Source: CAJQQY01 sp045106765 (GTDB lineage: Bacteria > Bacteroidota > Bacteroidia > Chitinophagales > Saprospiraceae). Taken from it: DNA of 64,000 nt. The stretch covers positions 1 to 64,000 of the forward strand of contig JBGCFD010000052.1 of NCBI GenBank assembly GCA_045106765.1. The letters are read 5' to 3'. The notes beneath the pieces are model-generated. The model ran no database searches, was not told where the DNA came from, and was given only the letters and a program-made list of their open reading frames with translations. This document shows, in pieces, positions 17,356-26,777 of this stretch. Within the stretch, counting starts at the first letter, position 1; every line of letters begins with the position of its first letter. Both the position numbers and the translations under genes were made by a program.

Positions 17356-20300
17356 ATGAAATTAAAAAAAGTTGTCAAACGAATATTCTCTACTCTTTTT
17401 ATCATAGTCATCTTAATCATTGGGGCAGCAATTGCTATACCTTACTTTTTTAAAGATGAAATTTTAGTAAAAATAAAAGAAGAAGCCAATAACACATTAA
17501 ATGCTAAAGTTGATTTTGCAGATGTGGATCTATCTCTTTTAAGAAGCTTTCCAGATTTCAGTTTTAAAATGGATCAGTTAAGTGTAATTGGAATTGATGA
17601 TTTTGAAGGAATAAATTTAGTCAAAGCTGAGAATATAGATTTCACTTTAGATTTGATGTCGGTGATTAAATCCGATCGACCGATCGAAATTCAAACAATT
17701 ACTTTTGATCAGCCTGAAGTCAATATTTTGATTCTAAAAAATGGTCAAGCCAATTATGATATAGTCAAGCCGAGCGAACCTACCAATGAAGCTGCTGCTG
17801 AATATGACTTTTTAATTCAACTAAAAAAATATTCCATCAACGAAGGAAATTTCACTTATGATGACCGAGCAAGTAATATGTTTTTAGAATTAAAAAATCT
17901 TAATCACCAAGGTCGTGGAGATTTCACGCAAGATGTTTTTGACCTCGTAACTAAAACTAATATTGATCAATTATCTGCAACAAGTGGCGGAGTTCGCTAT
18001 CTCAAAAAAGCCAACACTTCACTTGATGCTACTTTCAATATTGATCTTCCTAACAATACTTACACGTTAAAAGATAATAACTTGCAAATCAATGCAATGA
18101 AGTTGCTCGCTGATGGATTTGTCCAATTGCAAGAGAATGAAAATATTAATATTGATTTCACTTTCGATGCACCAAAGAATGATTTTAAAAATTTGCTATC
18201 ATTAATTCCAAGTGCTTATACAAGCGATTTCTCAGATGTAAAAGCAGATGGAAAAATGGCATTTAATGGCTATGTAAAAGGGATTTATAATGGTCAAAAA
18301 GAATTACTTCCTGCTTTTAAAATTAGCTTAGATGTCGATCAAGGAAGTTTCCAATATCCAGATTTGCCTTCAGGGTTCGATAATATTTATGCAAAATTAA
18401 ATGTCGAAAGTCCAAGTTCAAATTTGGATAAAATGAAAATCGATATTCCTGATTTTAAATTTGCGATGGGCGGAAAACCATTCGAAGGAATGTTTAAATT
18501 AACTACTCCAATCTCTGATCCTAATATCGATACTAAAGTAAAAGGAACAATTGATTTAGCTGAAATTAATAAAGCTTTTCCTTTGGAAGATGTTACTGAA
18601 TTATCTGGAATCATTGGAGCTGATTTTACAGCGCAAACCCAATTATCTACCTTGGAAAAAGGACAGTATGAAGAGGCCAATGTAAGTGGAAATGCCTCCA
18701 TCAAAAACTTAACTTATGATGCAGAAGGAATTCCAAAAGTTTTCATTTCTGATGCTCAAGCCAATCTTTCACCTAAAAAAATAGAAGTAAATAACTTTAC
18801 TGGAAAATTAGGAAAAAGTGATCTTCAAATCTCTGGACAATTAGATAATATTTTGGCCTATTTTTCTCCAAATAAAACACTAACAGGTGATGTAAAATTG
18901 AGATCCAATTATTTCAATGTCGATGAGTGGATGACTGAGATGGAAGAAGAAACTGCTTCTCCAGCTCCAGTTGAACCAGAACAGGAAATAGAAATTTTTA
19001 ATAGATTTAAATTTATTGTTGATGCAAAAATTGGTAAAATCGATTATGACATTTACCAATTAGATCAGTCAAGTGCAAAAGGAATATTCACTTCTAATGA
19101 ACTGATAATCAAAGACTTTGAAACAAAATTAGGAGAAAGTGATATAAGCGGAAATGGAAATTTAACAAATGTCTTTAATTATATTTTTGAAAATGAAACA
19201 CTTGGTGGAGAGTTTGCAATGAAATCAGATTTCTTTGATTTAAATCCATTTATGGAAGAAACTGAAACACCTCAAGCCAAGACAATTGCCAATGAAGAAG
19301 AAGAATATGTGCCAATTGTCATCCCAGACAATGTAGATATTAATATTAATGCCAACATCAAAAAGTTGACTTATACCAATCTTGATTTAAAAGATTTTAG
19401 TGGTGATTTAGCAGTCAAAGATAGCAAGGTTCAAATGTCAAACTTGGCCGGTAGAACGCTTGGTGGAAAAATTGAAGCTGATGGATATTATGATACAACT
19501 ATTCCTGAAAAGCCAAAATACAAATTAACTTATGATGTCAAAAGTTTTGATTTTAAATCCTCATTTAAACAATTAAATACCGTTAAATTATTGGCTCCAA
19601 TTTCTCAATATATTCAAGGAAATTATTCTACTAGAATGAGTTTGGAAGGCGTTTTAGGAAAAGATTTAATGCCTGATTTAAATACGTTAACTGCCGAAGG
19701 GTTCTTGCAAACAGTCAACGGAGTTATTCAAGATTTTGCCCCTTTGAAAAAGATCGGAGAAACATTAAATATTGAAAAACTAGCGAATCATAAGATTGAT
19801 TTAAAAGGAACAAAAAATTGGTTTGAAGTAAAAGATGGAAAAGTTTTGATCAAAGAATTTCCTTTAAAATACCAAGGCATTGATATGATGATTGGAGGAT
19901 CTCATGGAATCACTCAAGATATTGATTATGATATTAATGCTAAAGTTCCCATGAAACTAATCAATCAAAATGCAGTTGGAGCTGCTGCTAAAAAAGGTTT
20001 AGGAATGCTCAACGATCAAGCTTCTAAACTTGGATTGAATATCAAAGATAAAGAATTTGTCAATGTGAAAATCAAATTGACTGGTTCAATGACTGACCCC
20101 AAGGTTCAATTTAGTTTGGTTGGAAGTGGTGGACAAACAGTTAAAGATGCCATTACTGAAAAAGTAGATGAGGTAAAAGATAAAGTAAAAGAGGATGTAA
20201 ATAAAGTCGTTGAAGAAAAGAAAGAAGATCTTTCAAAAGCTGTGGCTGAAAGAAAAGCTAAATTAGAAAAAGAAGCTAACGATCAAATTCAACGATTAAC

Positions 20301-20616
20301 TGCTACTGCTGAAAAGAGTGCGGGAAAAATCAGAACAGAAGGAAAAAAAGCAGCTGAAAAAGTCAAAACCGAAGGCTACAAACAAGCTGACCTCCTCGTA
20401 GAAAAAGCTGGATCAAACCCTATTAAAAAACGAGCTGCAAAAATTGGTGCTAATAAATTGAAAAAGGAAACCGATAAAAAAGCGCAACAAATCGAAGACA
20501 AAGCCAATCAAAATGCTGACAAGGTAATCAAGGAGGCTGATGACAAAGCCTTGCAAATTAAAGCAGAGTACCAAAAGAAGATTGATGCGGTAACTGTCGA
20601 TAACATCAAAAAATAA
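17356..20616 (+). CDS. large AsmA-like protein with C-terminal coiled coil
   Basis: A 1086-residue protein. One N-terminal membrane helix (about 9-31, LFIIVILIIGAAIAIPYFF) is followed by an AsmA N-terminal domain (about 40-300) and repeated beta-helical segments to about 920, which end in an AsmA-type C-terminal part (IKLTGSMTDPKVQF). AsmA-like proteins bridge the envelope and are linked to lipid transport and outer-membrane homeostasis. The last 160 residues are a highly charged, predicted helical coiled coil (KDKVKEDVNKVVEEKKEDL), an uncommon addition. It carries its own terminator and is not in an operon. Confidence 0.85.
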   Translation: MKLKKVVKRIFSTLFIIVILIIGAAIAIPYFFKDEILVKIKEEANNTLNAKVDFADVDLSLLRSFPDFSFKMDQLSVIGIDDFEGINLVKAENIDFTLDLMSVIKSDRPIEIQTITFDQPEVNILILKNGQANYDIVKPSEPTNEAAAEYDFLIQLKKYSINEGNFTYDDRASNMFLELKNLNHQGRGDFTQDVFDLVTKTNIDQLSATSGGVRYLKKANTSLDATFNIDLPNNTYTLKDNNLQINAMKLLADGFVQLQENENINIDFTFDAPKNDFKNLLSLIPSAYTSDFSDVKADGKMAFNGYVKGIYNGQKELLPAFKISLDVDQGSFQYPDLPSGFDNIYAKLNVESPSSNLDKMKIDIPDFKFAMGGKPFEGMFKLTTPISDPNIDTKVKGTIDLAEINKAFPLEDVTELSGIIGADFTAQTQLSTLEKGQYEEANVSGNASIKNLTYDAEGIPKVFISDAQANLSPKKIEVNNFTGKLGKSDLQISGQLDNILAYFSPNKTLTGDVKLRSNYFNVDEWMTEMEEETASPAPVEPEQEIEIFNRFKFIVDAKIGKIDYDIYQLDQSSAKGIFTSNELIIKDFETKLGESDISGNGNLTNVFNYIFENETLGGEFAMKSDFFDLNPFMEETETPQAKTIANEEEEYVPIVIPDNVDININANIKKLTYTNLDLKDFSGDLAVKDSKVQMSNLAGRTLGGKIEADGYYDTTIPEKPKYKLTYDVKSFDFKSSFKQLNTVKLLAPISQYIQGNYSTRMSLEGVLGKDLMPDLNTLTAEGFLQTVNGVIQDFAPLKKIGETLNIEKLANHKIDLKGTKNWFEVKDGKVLIKEFPLKYQGIDMMIGGSHGITQDIDYDINAKVPMKLINQNAVGAAAKKGLGMLNDQASKLGLNIKDKEFVNVKIKLTGSMTDPKVQFSLVGSGGQTVKDAITEKVDEVKDKVKEDVNKVVEEKKEDLSKAVAERKAKLEKEANDQIQRLTATAEKSAGKIRTEGKKAAEKVKTEGYKQADLLVEKAGSNPIKKRAAKIGANKLKKETDKKAQQIEDKANQNADKVIKEADDKALQIKAEYQKKIDAVTVDNIKK

Positions 20617-20640
20617 ACTCAAAATTAAGCGAGTTAGAGA

Positions 20641-20669
20641 GCGGTAAGAAAATCAATTTTTCTTACCGC
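20641..20669 (+). terminator. intrinsic terminator after the AsmA-like gene
   Basis: GCGGTAAGAAAA and TTTTCTTACCGC form a 12-bp stem followed by TTTTCTTTT. Confidence 0.85.
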
Positions 20670-20701
20670 TTTTCTTTTGATAAAACTTCCCTACCTTTTT
20701 T

Positions 20702-20709
20702 TATTTTTG
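20702..20709 (+). promoter_or_regulatory. -7 element TATTTTTG for purB
   Basis: TATTTTTG matches TAnnTTTG, with TTTTGA about 22 bases upstream, and lies 38 bases before the purB ATG. Confidence 0.5.
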
Positions 20710-20746
20710 CAAAAATTTTCATTTTCAAAAATATCAAATCAAAAAT

Positions 20747-22078
20747 ATGCTAACTGCAATTTCGCCGATTGACGGCAGATACCACGAAAAGACCAAAGAG
20801 CTTTCTGATTATTTTTCTGAATATGCCTTAATCAAATATCGAGTCTTCGTGGAGATTCAATATTTTATCGCTTTATGCCAACATCCATTGCCTCAATTGG
20901 CTGAATTCGACTTGGACAAAGTCGATAAATTAAATGATATTTTTGAAAATTTTAATTTGCAAGATGCTTTGTACATCAAAAAAATTGAAAAGACAACCAA
21001 TCATGATGTCAAGGCTGTCGAATATTTTTTAAAAGAAAAATTTGATGAAATCGGAATTGCTGAATACAAAGAATTTATCCATTTTGGATTGACTTCTCAG
21101 GATATTAATAATACCGCTACTCCCCTTTTATTGATGCATTCCATGCAAAGAATTTATCTTCCTTTTTTCAAAAAAATTAGAAATTATATCAATGATCTCG
21201 CAATGGAATGGGCAGGTATTCCTATGTTGGCAAAAACTCATGGACAACCTGCCTCGCCTACTCGATTGGGAAAAGAAATGAAAGTATTTGTCGAGCGATT
21301 AGACAATCAATTAAAGTTATTGCAACAAGTTCCATTTACAGCGAAGTTTGGTGGAGCAACTGGTAATTTCAATGCACATCATGTGGCATACGCTGCGATT
21401 GATTGGCAGAAATTCGGGAATCATTTTGTAACTGAATATCTTGGTTTGGAACGATTACAATACACTACCCAAATTGCTCATTACGATAATTTGTCAGCCG
21501 TATTTCAAGGAATCAAAAGGATTAATACCATTCTTTTAGATTTTTGCAAAGACATTTGGACTTATATTTCCATGGAATATTTTAAACAAAAAACGATCAA
21601 AGGAGAAATTGGTTCTTCTGCCATGCCACATAAAGTCAATCCAATTGATTTTGAAAATGCAGAAGGAAACCTAGGAATTGCCAACGCTATTTTTACTCAC
21701 TTAGCGGATAAATTACCAATCTCAAGATTGCAGCGAGATTTAACTGACAGTACCGTTTTAAGGAATGTTGGTGTTCCTATGGGACACACTTTGATTGCCT
21801 TCCGTTCTATTGAAAAAGGAATTGGAAAACTGCTTTTAAATGAAGCAAAACTCAATGAAGATCTCGAAAAAAATTGGATGGTCGTAGCTGAAGCAATTCA
21901 AAATATTTTACGCCGAGAAGGTTTTGACAAACCGTATGAAGCACTTCTAAATCTTACGCGAGGCAAAGCAAGTGTAACCAAACAAGACATTCATGAATTC
22001 ATTGAAACCCTTGACGTTGCTCTAATCGTCAAAGAAGAATTGAAAGTAATTACTCCTCAAAATTATGTAGGAATTTAG
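20747..22078 (+). CDS. purB: adenylosuccinate lyase
   Basis: The enzyme acts twice in purine synthesis: it splits SAICAR to AICAR and adenylosuccinate to AMP. At 443 residues it is the length of the E. coli-type enzyme and opens with LTAISPIDGRYHEKT. The fumarase/lyase signature GSSAMPHKVNPIDFENAEG (about 289) carries the catalytic serine loop, and THGQPASPTRLGKEM holds the catalytic histidine region. It has its own promoter and terminator. No other purine gene is adjacent. Confidence 0.96.
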   Translation: MLTAISPIDGRYHEKTKELSDYFSEYALIKYRVFVEIQYFIALCQHPLPQLAEFDLDKVDKLNDIFENFNLQDALYIKKIEKTTNHDVKAVEYFLKEKFDEIGIAEYKEFIHFGLTSQDINNTATPLLLMHSMQRIYLPFFKKIRNYINDLAMEWAGIPMLAKTHGQPASPTRLGKEMKVFVERLDNQLKLLQQVPFTAKFGGATGNFNAHHVAYAAIDWQKFGNHFVTEYLGLERLQYTTQIAHYDNLSAVFQGIKRINTILLDFCKDIWTYISMEYFKQKTIKGEIGSSAMPHKVNPIDFENAEGNLGIANAIFTHLADKLPISRLQRDLTDSTVLRNVGVPMGHTLIAFRSIEKGIGKLLLNEAKLNEDLEKNWMVVAEAIQNILRREGFDKPYEALLNLTRGKASVTKQDIHEFIETLDVALIVKEELKVITPQNYVGI

Positions 22079-22095
22079 AAAAAGAGATACTTCAT

Positions 22096-22128
22096 CGTGA
22101 TACGATCTTGGAATCGTATCACGTTTTT
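22096..22128 (+). terminator. intrinsic terminator after purB
   Basis: CGTGATACGAT, a short loop, then ATCGTATCACG and TTTTTT: an 11-bp stem with a clean T tract 18 bases after the purB stop. Confidence 0.9.
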
Positions 22129-22160
22129 TCACAATAAAATTATCTATAAAAACTAAAATT

Positions 22161-23126
22161 ATGAACGCTCCTTTTTTTAGATTTTTTCTATTCCTATTTC
22201 TAGTTTGCATTGCATTATCTTGCAAAACTCAAAATAAATCTACTACTCAAAAACCTCTCTCAGTTTCCAAAAATAAAATTAGTCCTTCAATAAACAAAGT
22301 AGATTCTACCCAAATTATAACCGATATAAAACATCTTGCTTCTGACGAATTAGAAGGAAGAAGAAGTGGAGAAAAAGGAAATGATCTCGCCCGTGAATAC
22401 ATTGTTACAAGATTCAAGAAATTAGGTTTGGAAAAAGTGGATACTAGCTTTTTACAAGCTTTTAGTTTTTACAAAAGGATTTATAAGAAAAAATATAATT
22501 GCAATAATATAATTGGAAAAATTAAAGGAACGAAACACCCAGAAAAATATATTGTCTTGACTGCTCATTTTGACCATTTAGGAAAACGAGATGACAAGAT
22601 TTTTAATGGCGCAGATGATAATGCATCAGGCGTTGCTGCTATGATGGAAGCTGCTGCTTTTTTTAAAAAGAATCCACCAAAACATTCCATTTTATTCGTA
22701 GCATTTGATGCAGAAGAATTAGGTTTAGAAGGAGCAAAATTCTTTGTCGATAATCCTCCTACCTCGATTGATAATATATTGATGAATGTGAATTTAGATA
22801 TGATTAGTCGAAATAAAAAGAATGAAATTTACATTTGTGGAACACACCACTATCCAATTTTGAAAGAAAAATTAGCAGGCATTGATTCCCTTTCTTCCCT
22901 AAATGTTTTGTTTGGTCATGACACACCTGATTTAGGATATAATGATTGGACGAATGCTTCAGACCATGGTCCTTTCCACAAAAAGAAAATTCCCTTTATT
23001 TATTTGGGCGTGGAAGATCATGAGGATTATCATAAGCAAACAGATACTTTTGAAAAGATTGATCCTTCCTTTTTATATCAATCCACTCGCTTAGTTATAG
23101 AAATTTTGAAAGCTTTTGATCAATAA
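22161..23126 (+). CDS. M28 family metallopeptidase lipoprotein
   Basis: The 321-residue protein has a lipoprotein signal (CIALSC, Cys about 21) and an M28 catalytic domain. Zinc ligands are seen in LTAHFDHLG (about 136), FNGADDNASGVAAMMEAA (Asp about 151) and FVAFDAEELGLEGAKFF (Glu pair about 182), with a late histidine in ASDHGPFHKKKIPF. M28 enzymes are aminopeptidases or carboxypeptidases with two zinc ions. It is probably tethered to a membrane outside the cytoplasm and used for peptide breakdown. Confidence 0.9.
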   Translation: MNAPFFRFFLFLFLVCIALSCKTQNKSTTQKPLSVSKNKISPSINKVDSTQIITDIKHLASDELEGRRSGEKGNDLAREYIVTRFKKLGLEKVDTSFLQAFSFYKRIYKKKYNCNNIIGKIKGTKHPEKYIVLTAHFDHLGKRDDKIFNGADDNASGVAAMMEAAAFFKKNPPKHSILFVAFDAEELGLEGAKFFVDNPPTSIDNILMNVNLDMISRNKKNEIYICGTHHYPILKEKLAGIDSLSSLNVLFGHDTPDLGYNDWTNASDHGPFHKKKIPFIYLGVEDHEDYHKQTDTFEKIDPSFLYQSTRLVIEILKAFDQ

Positions 23127-23483
23127 TTACTAGTAATTCATCCAAGTCTAAAAAAAACTATCATCAAAGTTTCTATAGTTTTATCCTGTCACATGTGATA
23201 AAAAATGTGACTTAAAAAAAAAACTAAGTCTTAACATTGAAAACATACTAAAAGTCCATTTTCCTTATTTGGACTTTTTTTGAAAAATTTATTCTGTACT
23301 AATTTTATTTCCTTAAAAAATTCAAAAAGAGCGACTGCTAGTTTTGGATAATTTATTGTTTACCCAAACAAATAAAATAACAGAATAAATACCTGTATTA
23401 CCCTAAATTAAAATAGTCGTGCTAGAATTTAGCACGACTATCTTTTGTTATATTTTAGATTAAAAAGATGGACTTCTACTGAA
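23127..23483. other. intergenic region with hairpins
   Basis: No gene seen. It holds a weak palindrome GTCACAT...ATGTGAC (about 23187-23211) followed by an A run, and a strong hairpin listed separately at 23413-23441. Confidence 0.5.
23413..23441. terminator. hairpin terminator, probably for the small minus-strand gene
   Basis: ATAGTCGTGCTA, a 5-base loop and TAGCACGACTAT form a 12-bp stem with T-rich sequence on both sides. It lies 43 bases beyond the stop of the 52-residue minus-strand gene. Confidence 0.75.
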
Positions 23484-23642
23484 TTACATCATTTTTAAAG
23501 CTTTCACCAAATAAGTCAATGAGAACGGCATTGCTAACCAAAACCACTCATTTACCCATATCAACATTGCAATCATTACAACTGTAGATATTAAAAATAA
23601 AAGCCAATCTGTTTTTGATGAAGATGTTTCTTCTTGATTCAT
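23484..23642 (-). CDS. small membrane protein (52 residues)
   Basis: ATG at 23642 to TAA at 23484 encodes 52 residues: a short acidic/serine N-terminus (MNQEETSSSKTDW), then two hydrophobic segments (LLFLISTVVMIAMLIWV and WFWLAMPFSLTYLV) and a basic end. The composition, start context and downstream terminator support a real gene. No function can be assigned; it is probably a small inner-membrane protein. Confidence 0.65.
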   Translation of the reverse strand: MNQEETSSSKTDWLLFLISTVVMIAMLIWVNEWFWLAMPFSLTYLVKALKMM

Positions 23643-23747
23643 AATAAATTAATTTTGTTGCCGCAAATCTATAAAAGGTTTTGCAAAAAAGCTAATTCAA
23701 TAGAGCAAATTCCACACACTATTTCTATTTTTTTTTGACAAAAAAGA

Positions 23748-23776
23748 AACCCGTTGCAAACAAATCGCAACGGGTT
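23748..23776 (-). terminator. intrinsic terminator downstream of the PKD/CHU_C gene
   Basis: Minus strand: AACCCGTTGC, a 9-base loop, GCAACGGGTT, then TCTTTTTTG. It probably ends the transcript of the gene that stops at 23966; the roughly 190 bases between hold nothing else I can identify. Confidence 0.75.
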
Positions 23777-23965
23777 CATACACCGTATCTAATTAAATAG
23801 ATTTCTTTTATTTCTTTTTCTTGGAATAATGCTGCTAGAATAAGAAAAATAAAGAGATTTTAATAATAATCCTTTCTTTTTTTATGATCTAAAATCTCTA
23901 AAAGTAAATAATTTGAATTGAAGTTGTTTTAAATAAATACCAAACCCAAAATACTTTTAAGCGAA

Positions 23966-24754
23966 TTATCTAATTAAGGTAAAATCTTTAGCTTCATTAA
24001 ACACCTGCCGATCATCTCCATTCACTATTTCATATTGCACCCAATAAACAAATACATCCGTTGGAATTGGGAAGCCATTAATTGTTCCATCCCATGGATC
24101 ATTATATTCAAACGTATCATAAACCGTTTCTCCCCATCGATCTAAAATTATCATGTGATAGTCTGCAATTATTTGATCACAAATCACCACAGGTTGAAAG
24201 GTATCATTTAATCCATCACCATCAGGAGTAAATGCATTTGGAAATATTAATTCGCACCCACATGGATTCACCATTACCCTATAAATAGTAATGCTATCGC
24301 ACCCTTGAGAACTAACCAATGTATCTATATAATTAAAAACTTGAGTGGATAAAACTGACTCCATATATATTTGTCCATTCACCTCGACAGGCTCATTATT
24401 ACAAACAGTTGTATCTTGAAAAGATGGAATGGCACTATAAATTGTAATTTCTTGAATTATTGTATCTGACTCGCAATCATTCGAAACAATTAATTGTACA
24501 ACAAAATCACCCGACCCAAAGAAATTATATTCAGGGTCTTGTTCATCCGAAAACCCCGATCCATTGTCAAAATCCCAACTCCAAGAAGTTATATTTCCTA
24601 CAGACATATCTGTAAACAAAACAGGTTGAAAAAGACAAGCATTCTCAAAAGTAAAATTCGCTTCAACTGGATCAGTTGTAGAATTTGAAAAACCAATTTT
24701 AGGAAAAGCAAAAATTAAACAAATTGTGAACAGCAAAATCAGTTTATTCATCAT
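23966..24754 (-). CDS. secreted PKD-domain protein with gliding-motility/T9SS type B C-terminal domain
   Basis: I start it at the tandem ATG at 24754 (262 residues), since upstream the frame has only a TTG. A signal peptide (LILLFTICLIFAFPKIGFS) leads into a PKD domain (about 30-105, SWSWDFDNGSG and FFGSGDFVVQLIVSN). The end (about 170-262) is the CHU_C type (IFPNAFTPDGDGLNDTFQPV, ILDRWGETVYDT, NDPWDGTINGFPIPTDVFVY), used for T9SS export and surface attachment. It is small for the family and may be an adhesin-like or structural surface protein. Confidence 0.88.
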   Translation of the reverse strand: MMNKLILLFTICLIFAFPKIGFSNSTTDPVEANFTFENACLFQPVLFTDMSVGNITSWSWDFDNGSGFSDEQDPEYNFFGSGDFVVQLIVSNDCESDTIIQEITIYSAIPSFQDTTVCNNEPVEVNGQIYMESVLSTQVFNYIDTLVSSQGCDSITIYRVMVNPCGCELIFPNAFTPDGDGLNDTFQPVVICDQIIADYHMIILDRWGETVYDTFEYNDPWDGTINGFPIPTDVFVYWVQYEIVNGDDRQVFNEAKDFTLIR

Positions 24755-24863
24755 ATTGATTTTTAGTATAGAATATTTTTTGAACAAAAAATGAATTTTG
24801 GAAATCTAAAAAAACATCGTTTATTATCGTCCGACTACTTATATTGCAGAAAAATCAAATATC

Positions 24864-26027
24864 ATGCTCAATTGTCAAAAGGACAAATTCAACCTTTCAG
24901 AAGAAATAAGTTATATCAATTGTGCTTACATGTCCCCCAATTTAAAAACGGTGGAAGAAGCTGGCATTCAAGCAATCTCACAGAAAAGTCAACCTTGGAA
25001 AATTACTCGATCTGATTTTTTTGATCCAGTAGAAAAGCTGAAAAATACTTTTGCAAAATTGATTAATTGCTCTGATTCTCAACGTGTGGCTATAATTTCT
25101 TCTGCTTCCTATGGCATCGCAAATGTAGTAAAAAACGTTCATGCATCTGCTGCTAATAACATCATATTGGTAGGTGAAGGTTTTCCCTCTAACTATTATT
25201 CTTGGAAAAAATTATCTGATCAAACAGGTGCAAAAATCAAAGTCATTTCTTCTCCAGATCTTGACTCCTCTAATGGTAAAACTTGGAATCAAAACATTTT
25301 AAATGCCATTGACGAAAATACTGTTGCTGTTGCTTTGGGAAATGTTCATTGGGCTGATGGGACAGTTTTTGGTTTAAAAAAAATAAGAGAAAAAACTACT
25401 GCAAATAATTCATTATTAATTGTAGATGGAACTCAATCTGTAGGTGCATATCCAATTGATATTCAAGAAGTTAAGCTAGATGCATTAATTTGTGCAGGGT
25501 ACAAATGGTTATTGGGACCATACGCTTCTGGAATGGGATATTTTGGAGAAAAATTTGATTTAGGAGAACCAATTGAGGAGAATTGGATGAATAGATTGGA
25601 TAGCCATCAATTTGAAAATTTGGTCAACTATCAACCTGAATATAAACCAATGGCCAACCGATATTCCATGGGAGAACAAAGTAATTTTATAAGCGTACCA
25701 ATGCTTCAAAAATCGCTCGAACAAATTTTAGAATGGGGCGTAGAAAATATTCAAAGTTATTGTAAAACCATTTCTCAAAAACCTATCGAATCACTTTTAG
25801 AAATGGGTTGCCAAATGGAAGAAGCATCTTTCCGAGCTCCTCATTTATTTGGAGTCCGACTTTCTTCAAATATGAATATGGAAAGATTAAAAATCCATTT
25901 GGAAGAAAATAAAGTAAAAGTTTCTCAGCGAGGAAATGCGATTCGAATTGCTCCGCACGTTTATAATACTTCGGAGGACTTTGAAAAATTAGTTCATTGC
26001 TTTAAAAGCAGTCAGGAGAGAGGTTGA
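24864..26027 (+). CDS. class V aminotransferase / cysteine desulfurase-like PLP enzyme
   Basis: A fold-type I PLP enzyme of 387 residues. The PLP aspartate and glutamine are in LLIVDGTQSVGAYPID (about 185-200) and the Schiff-base lysine in ALICAGYKWLLGPYASGMG (about 217). It lacks the cysteine-bearing loop of proven cysteine desulfurases, so its reaction is open: desulfurase-like, isopenicillin N epimerase-like or kynureninase-like. The LEA-type gene follows after a hairpin, so the two are probably separate units. Confidence 0.85.
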   Translation: MLNCQKDKFNLSEEISYINCAYMSPNLKTVEEAGIQAISQKSQPWKITRSDFFDPVEKLKNTFAKLINCSDSQRVAIISSASYGIANVVKNVHASAANNIILVGEGFPSNYYSWKKLSDQTGAKIKVISSPDLDSSNGKTWNQNILNAIDENTVAVALGNVHWADGTVFGLKKIREKTTANNSLLIVDGTQSVGAYPIDIQEVKLDALICAGYKWLLGPYASGMGYFGEKFDLGEPIEENWMNRLDSHQFENLVNYQPEYKPMANRYSMGEQSNFISVPMLQKSLEQILEWGVENIQSYCKTISQKPIESLLEMGCQMEEASFRAPHLFGVRLSSNMNMERLKIHLEENKVKVSQRGNAIRIAPHVYNTSEDFEKLVHCFKSSQERG

Positions 26028-26045
26028 TCGCTGTGCTGACTGCTT
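26006..26045 (+). terminator. hairpin overlapping the gene end, dispersed-repeat type
   Basis: AAGCAGTCAG and CTGACTGCTT form a 10-bp stem overlapping the stop codon of the PLP enzyme gene. The loop (GAGAGGTTGATCGCTGTG) resembles that of the hairpin at 28015-28049, which suggests a related mobile or copied element. Confidence 0.6.
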
Positions 26046-26093
26046 CTAACATTCCATTTTCATAAAAAACTGTTTTATTAAAAAATCCAATTG

Positions 26094-26597
26094 ATGAAGA
26101 TTTCGAAAATTTTAGCGATTACATTTTTCTTAGTTTTATTAGGTGCTGGATTATATATTTATAATCAAGCATCCAATTTAAAGTATCCAGAATTCGTTCG
26201 TTTAGAAAATATCAAATTTAAGAATGTTACTCTTCCGCCTGACCTAAAAATAACTTTTACTTCTGAAGCAGTAATTAACAATCCAAACCCACACAAAATG
26301 ACTATTTCTAAAGTTGATTTTGATGTGATTGTAGATGGAGAAAAAACGACCCATTTCACCCAAGATTTGGAAATTGAGATGGCAGCAAATAGTGATTTTT
26401 CATTACCCTTAAGTTTTGAAGTACCTATTGCACAAAAGGATTTTTTCAAAAATTTTAAAAATGTATTGAATGGAGCATGGAAAAAACAATCCATCAAAAT
26501 TCGTTCATTAGGGACTATAACTATTCGACAATCAAGGGTTCAATTTGATATTCCATTTGATTATGATGATGAATACAGGTTGATGGATTATTTGTAG
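26094..26597 (+). CDS. LEA type 2 (LEA14-like) family protein
   Basis: Start taken at ATG 26094 (167 residues). One N-terminal membrane helix (about 6-25, ILAITFFLVLLGAGLYIYN) is followed by a single LEA14/WHy-like beta sandwich (INNPNPHKMTISKVDFDVIV, LPLSFEVP). Such domains occur in desiccation- and stress-linked proteins and in bacterial envelope proteins. It is probably anchored in the inner membrane facing the periplasm. No catalytic residues are expected. Confidence 0.8.
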   Translation: MKISKILAITFFLVLLGAGLYIYNQASNLKYPEFVRLENIKFKNVTLPPDLKITFTSEAVINNPNPHKMTISKVDFDVIVDGEKTTHFTQDLEIEMAANSDFSLPLSFEVPIAQKDFFKNFKNVLNGAWKKQSIKIRSLGTITIRQSRVQFDIPFDYDDEYRLMDYL

Positions 26598-26659
26598 AGA
26601 CAAGAATAGGTGTTGTCTCATTTCAATTATCAAGGAGACAAGGCACGCCCTGTCTCTAC
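26594..26659. repeat. REP-like palindromic element GTAGAGACA...TGTCTCTAC
   Basis: GTAGAGACA and TGTCTCTAC form the outer arms, with inner pairs AGACAA/TTGTCT and AGGGCG-type complements (GGCACGCC). Similar GTAGAGAC palindromes recur in many bacterial intergenic regions. It directly follows the LEA gene stop and may end its transcript. Confidence 0.55.
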
Positions 26660-26777
26660 GGAAAAACTTGCAGAAACCTTTACTATATTTTATATTTGCA
26701 TTACACATCTAACTAATCTCCGTAAATCAATCTTTTTCCAACTCAAATTTTATGTATTTTGTACATAACTTAATACT

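Noticed and set aside
23187..23211. GTCACAT...ATGTGAC as another regulator site
   Set aside because: Its spacing does not match the TGAY-N4-RTCA box and it is not at a promoter; it looks like a small hairpin.
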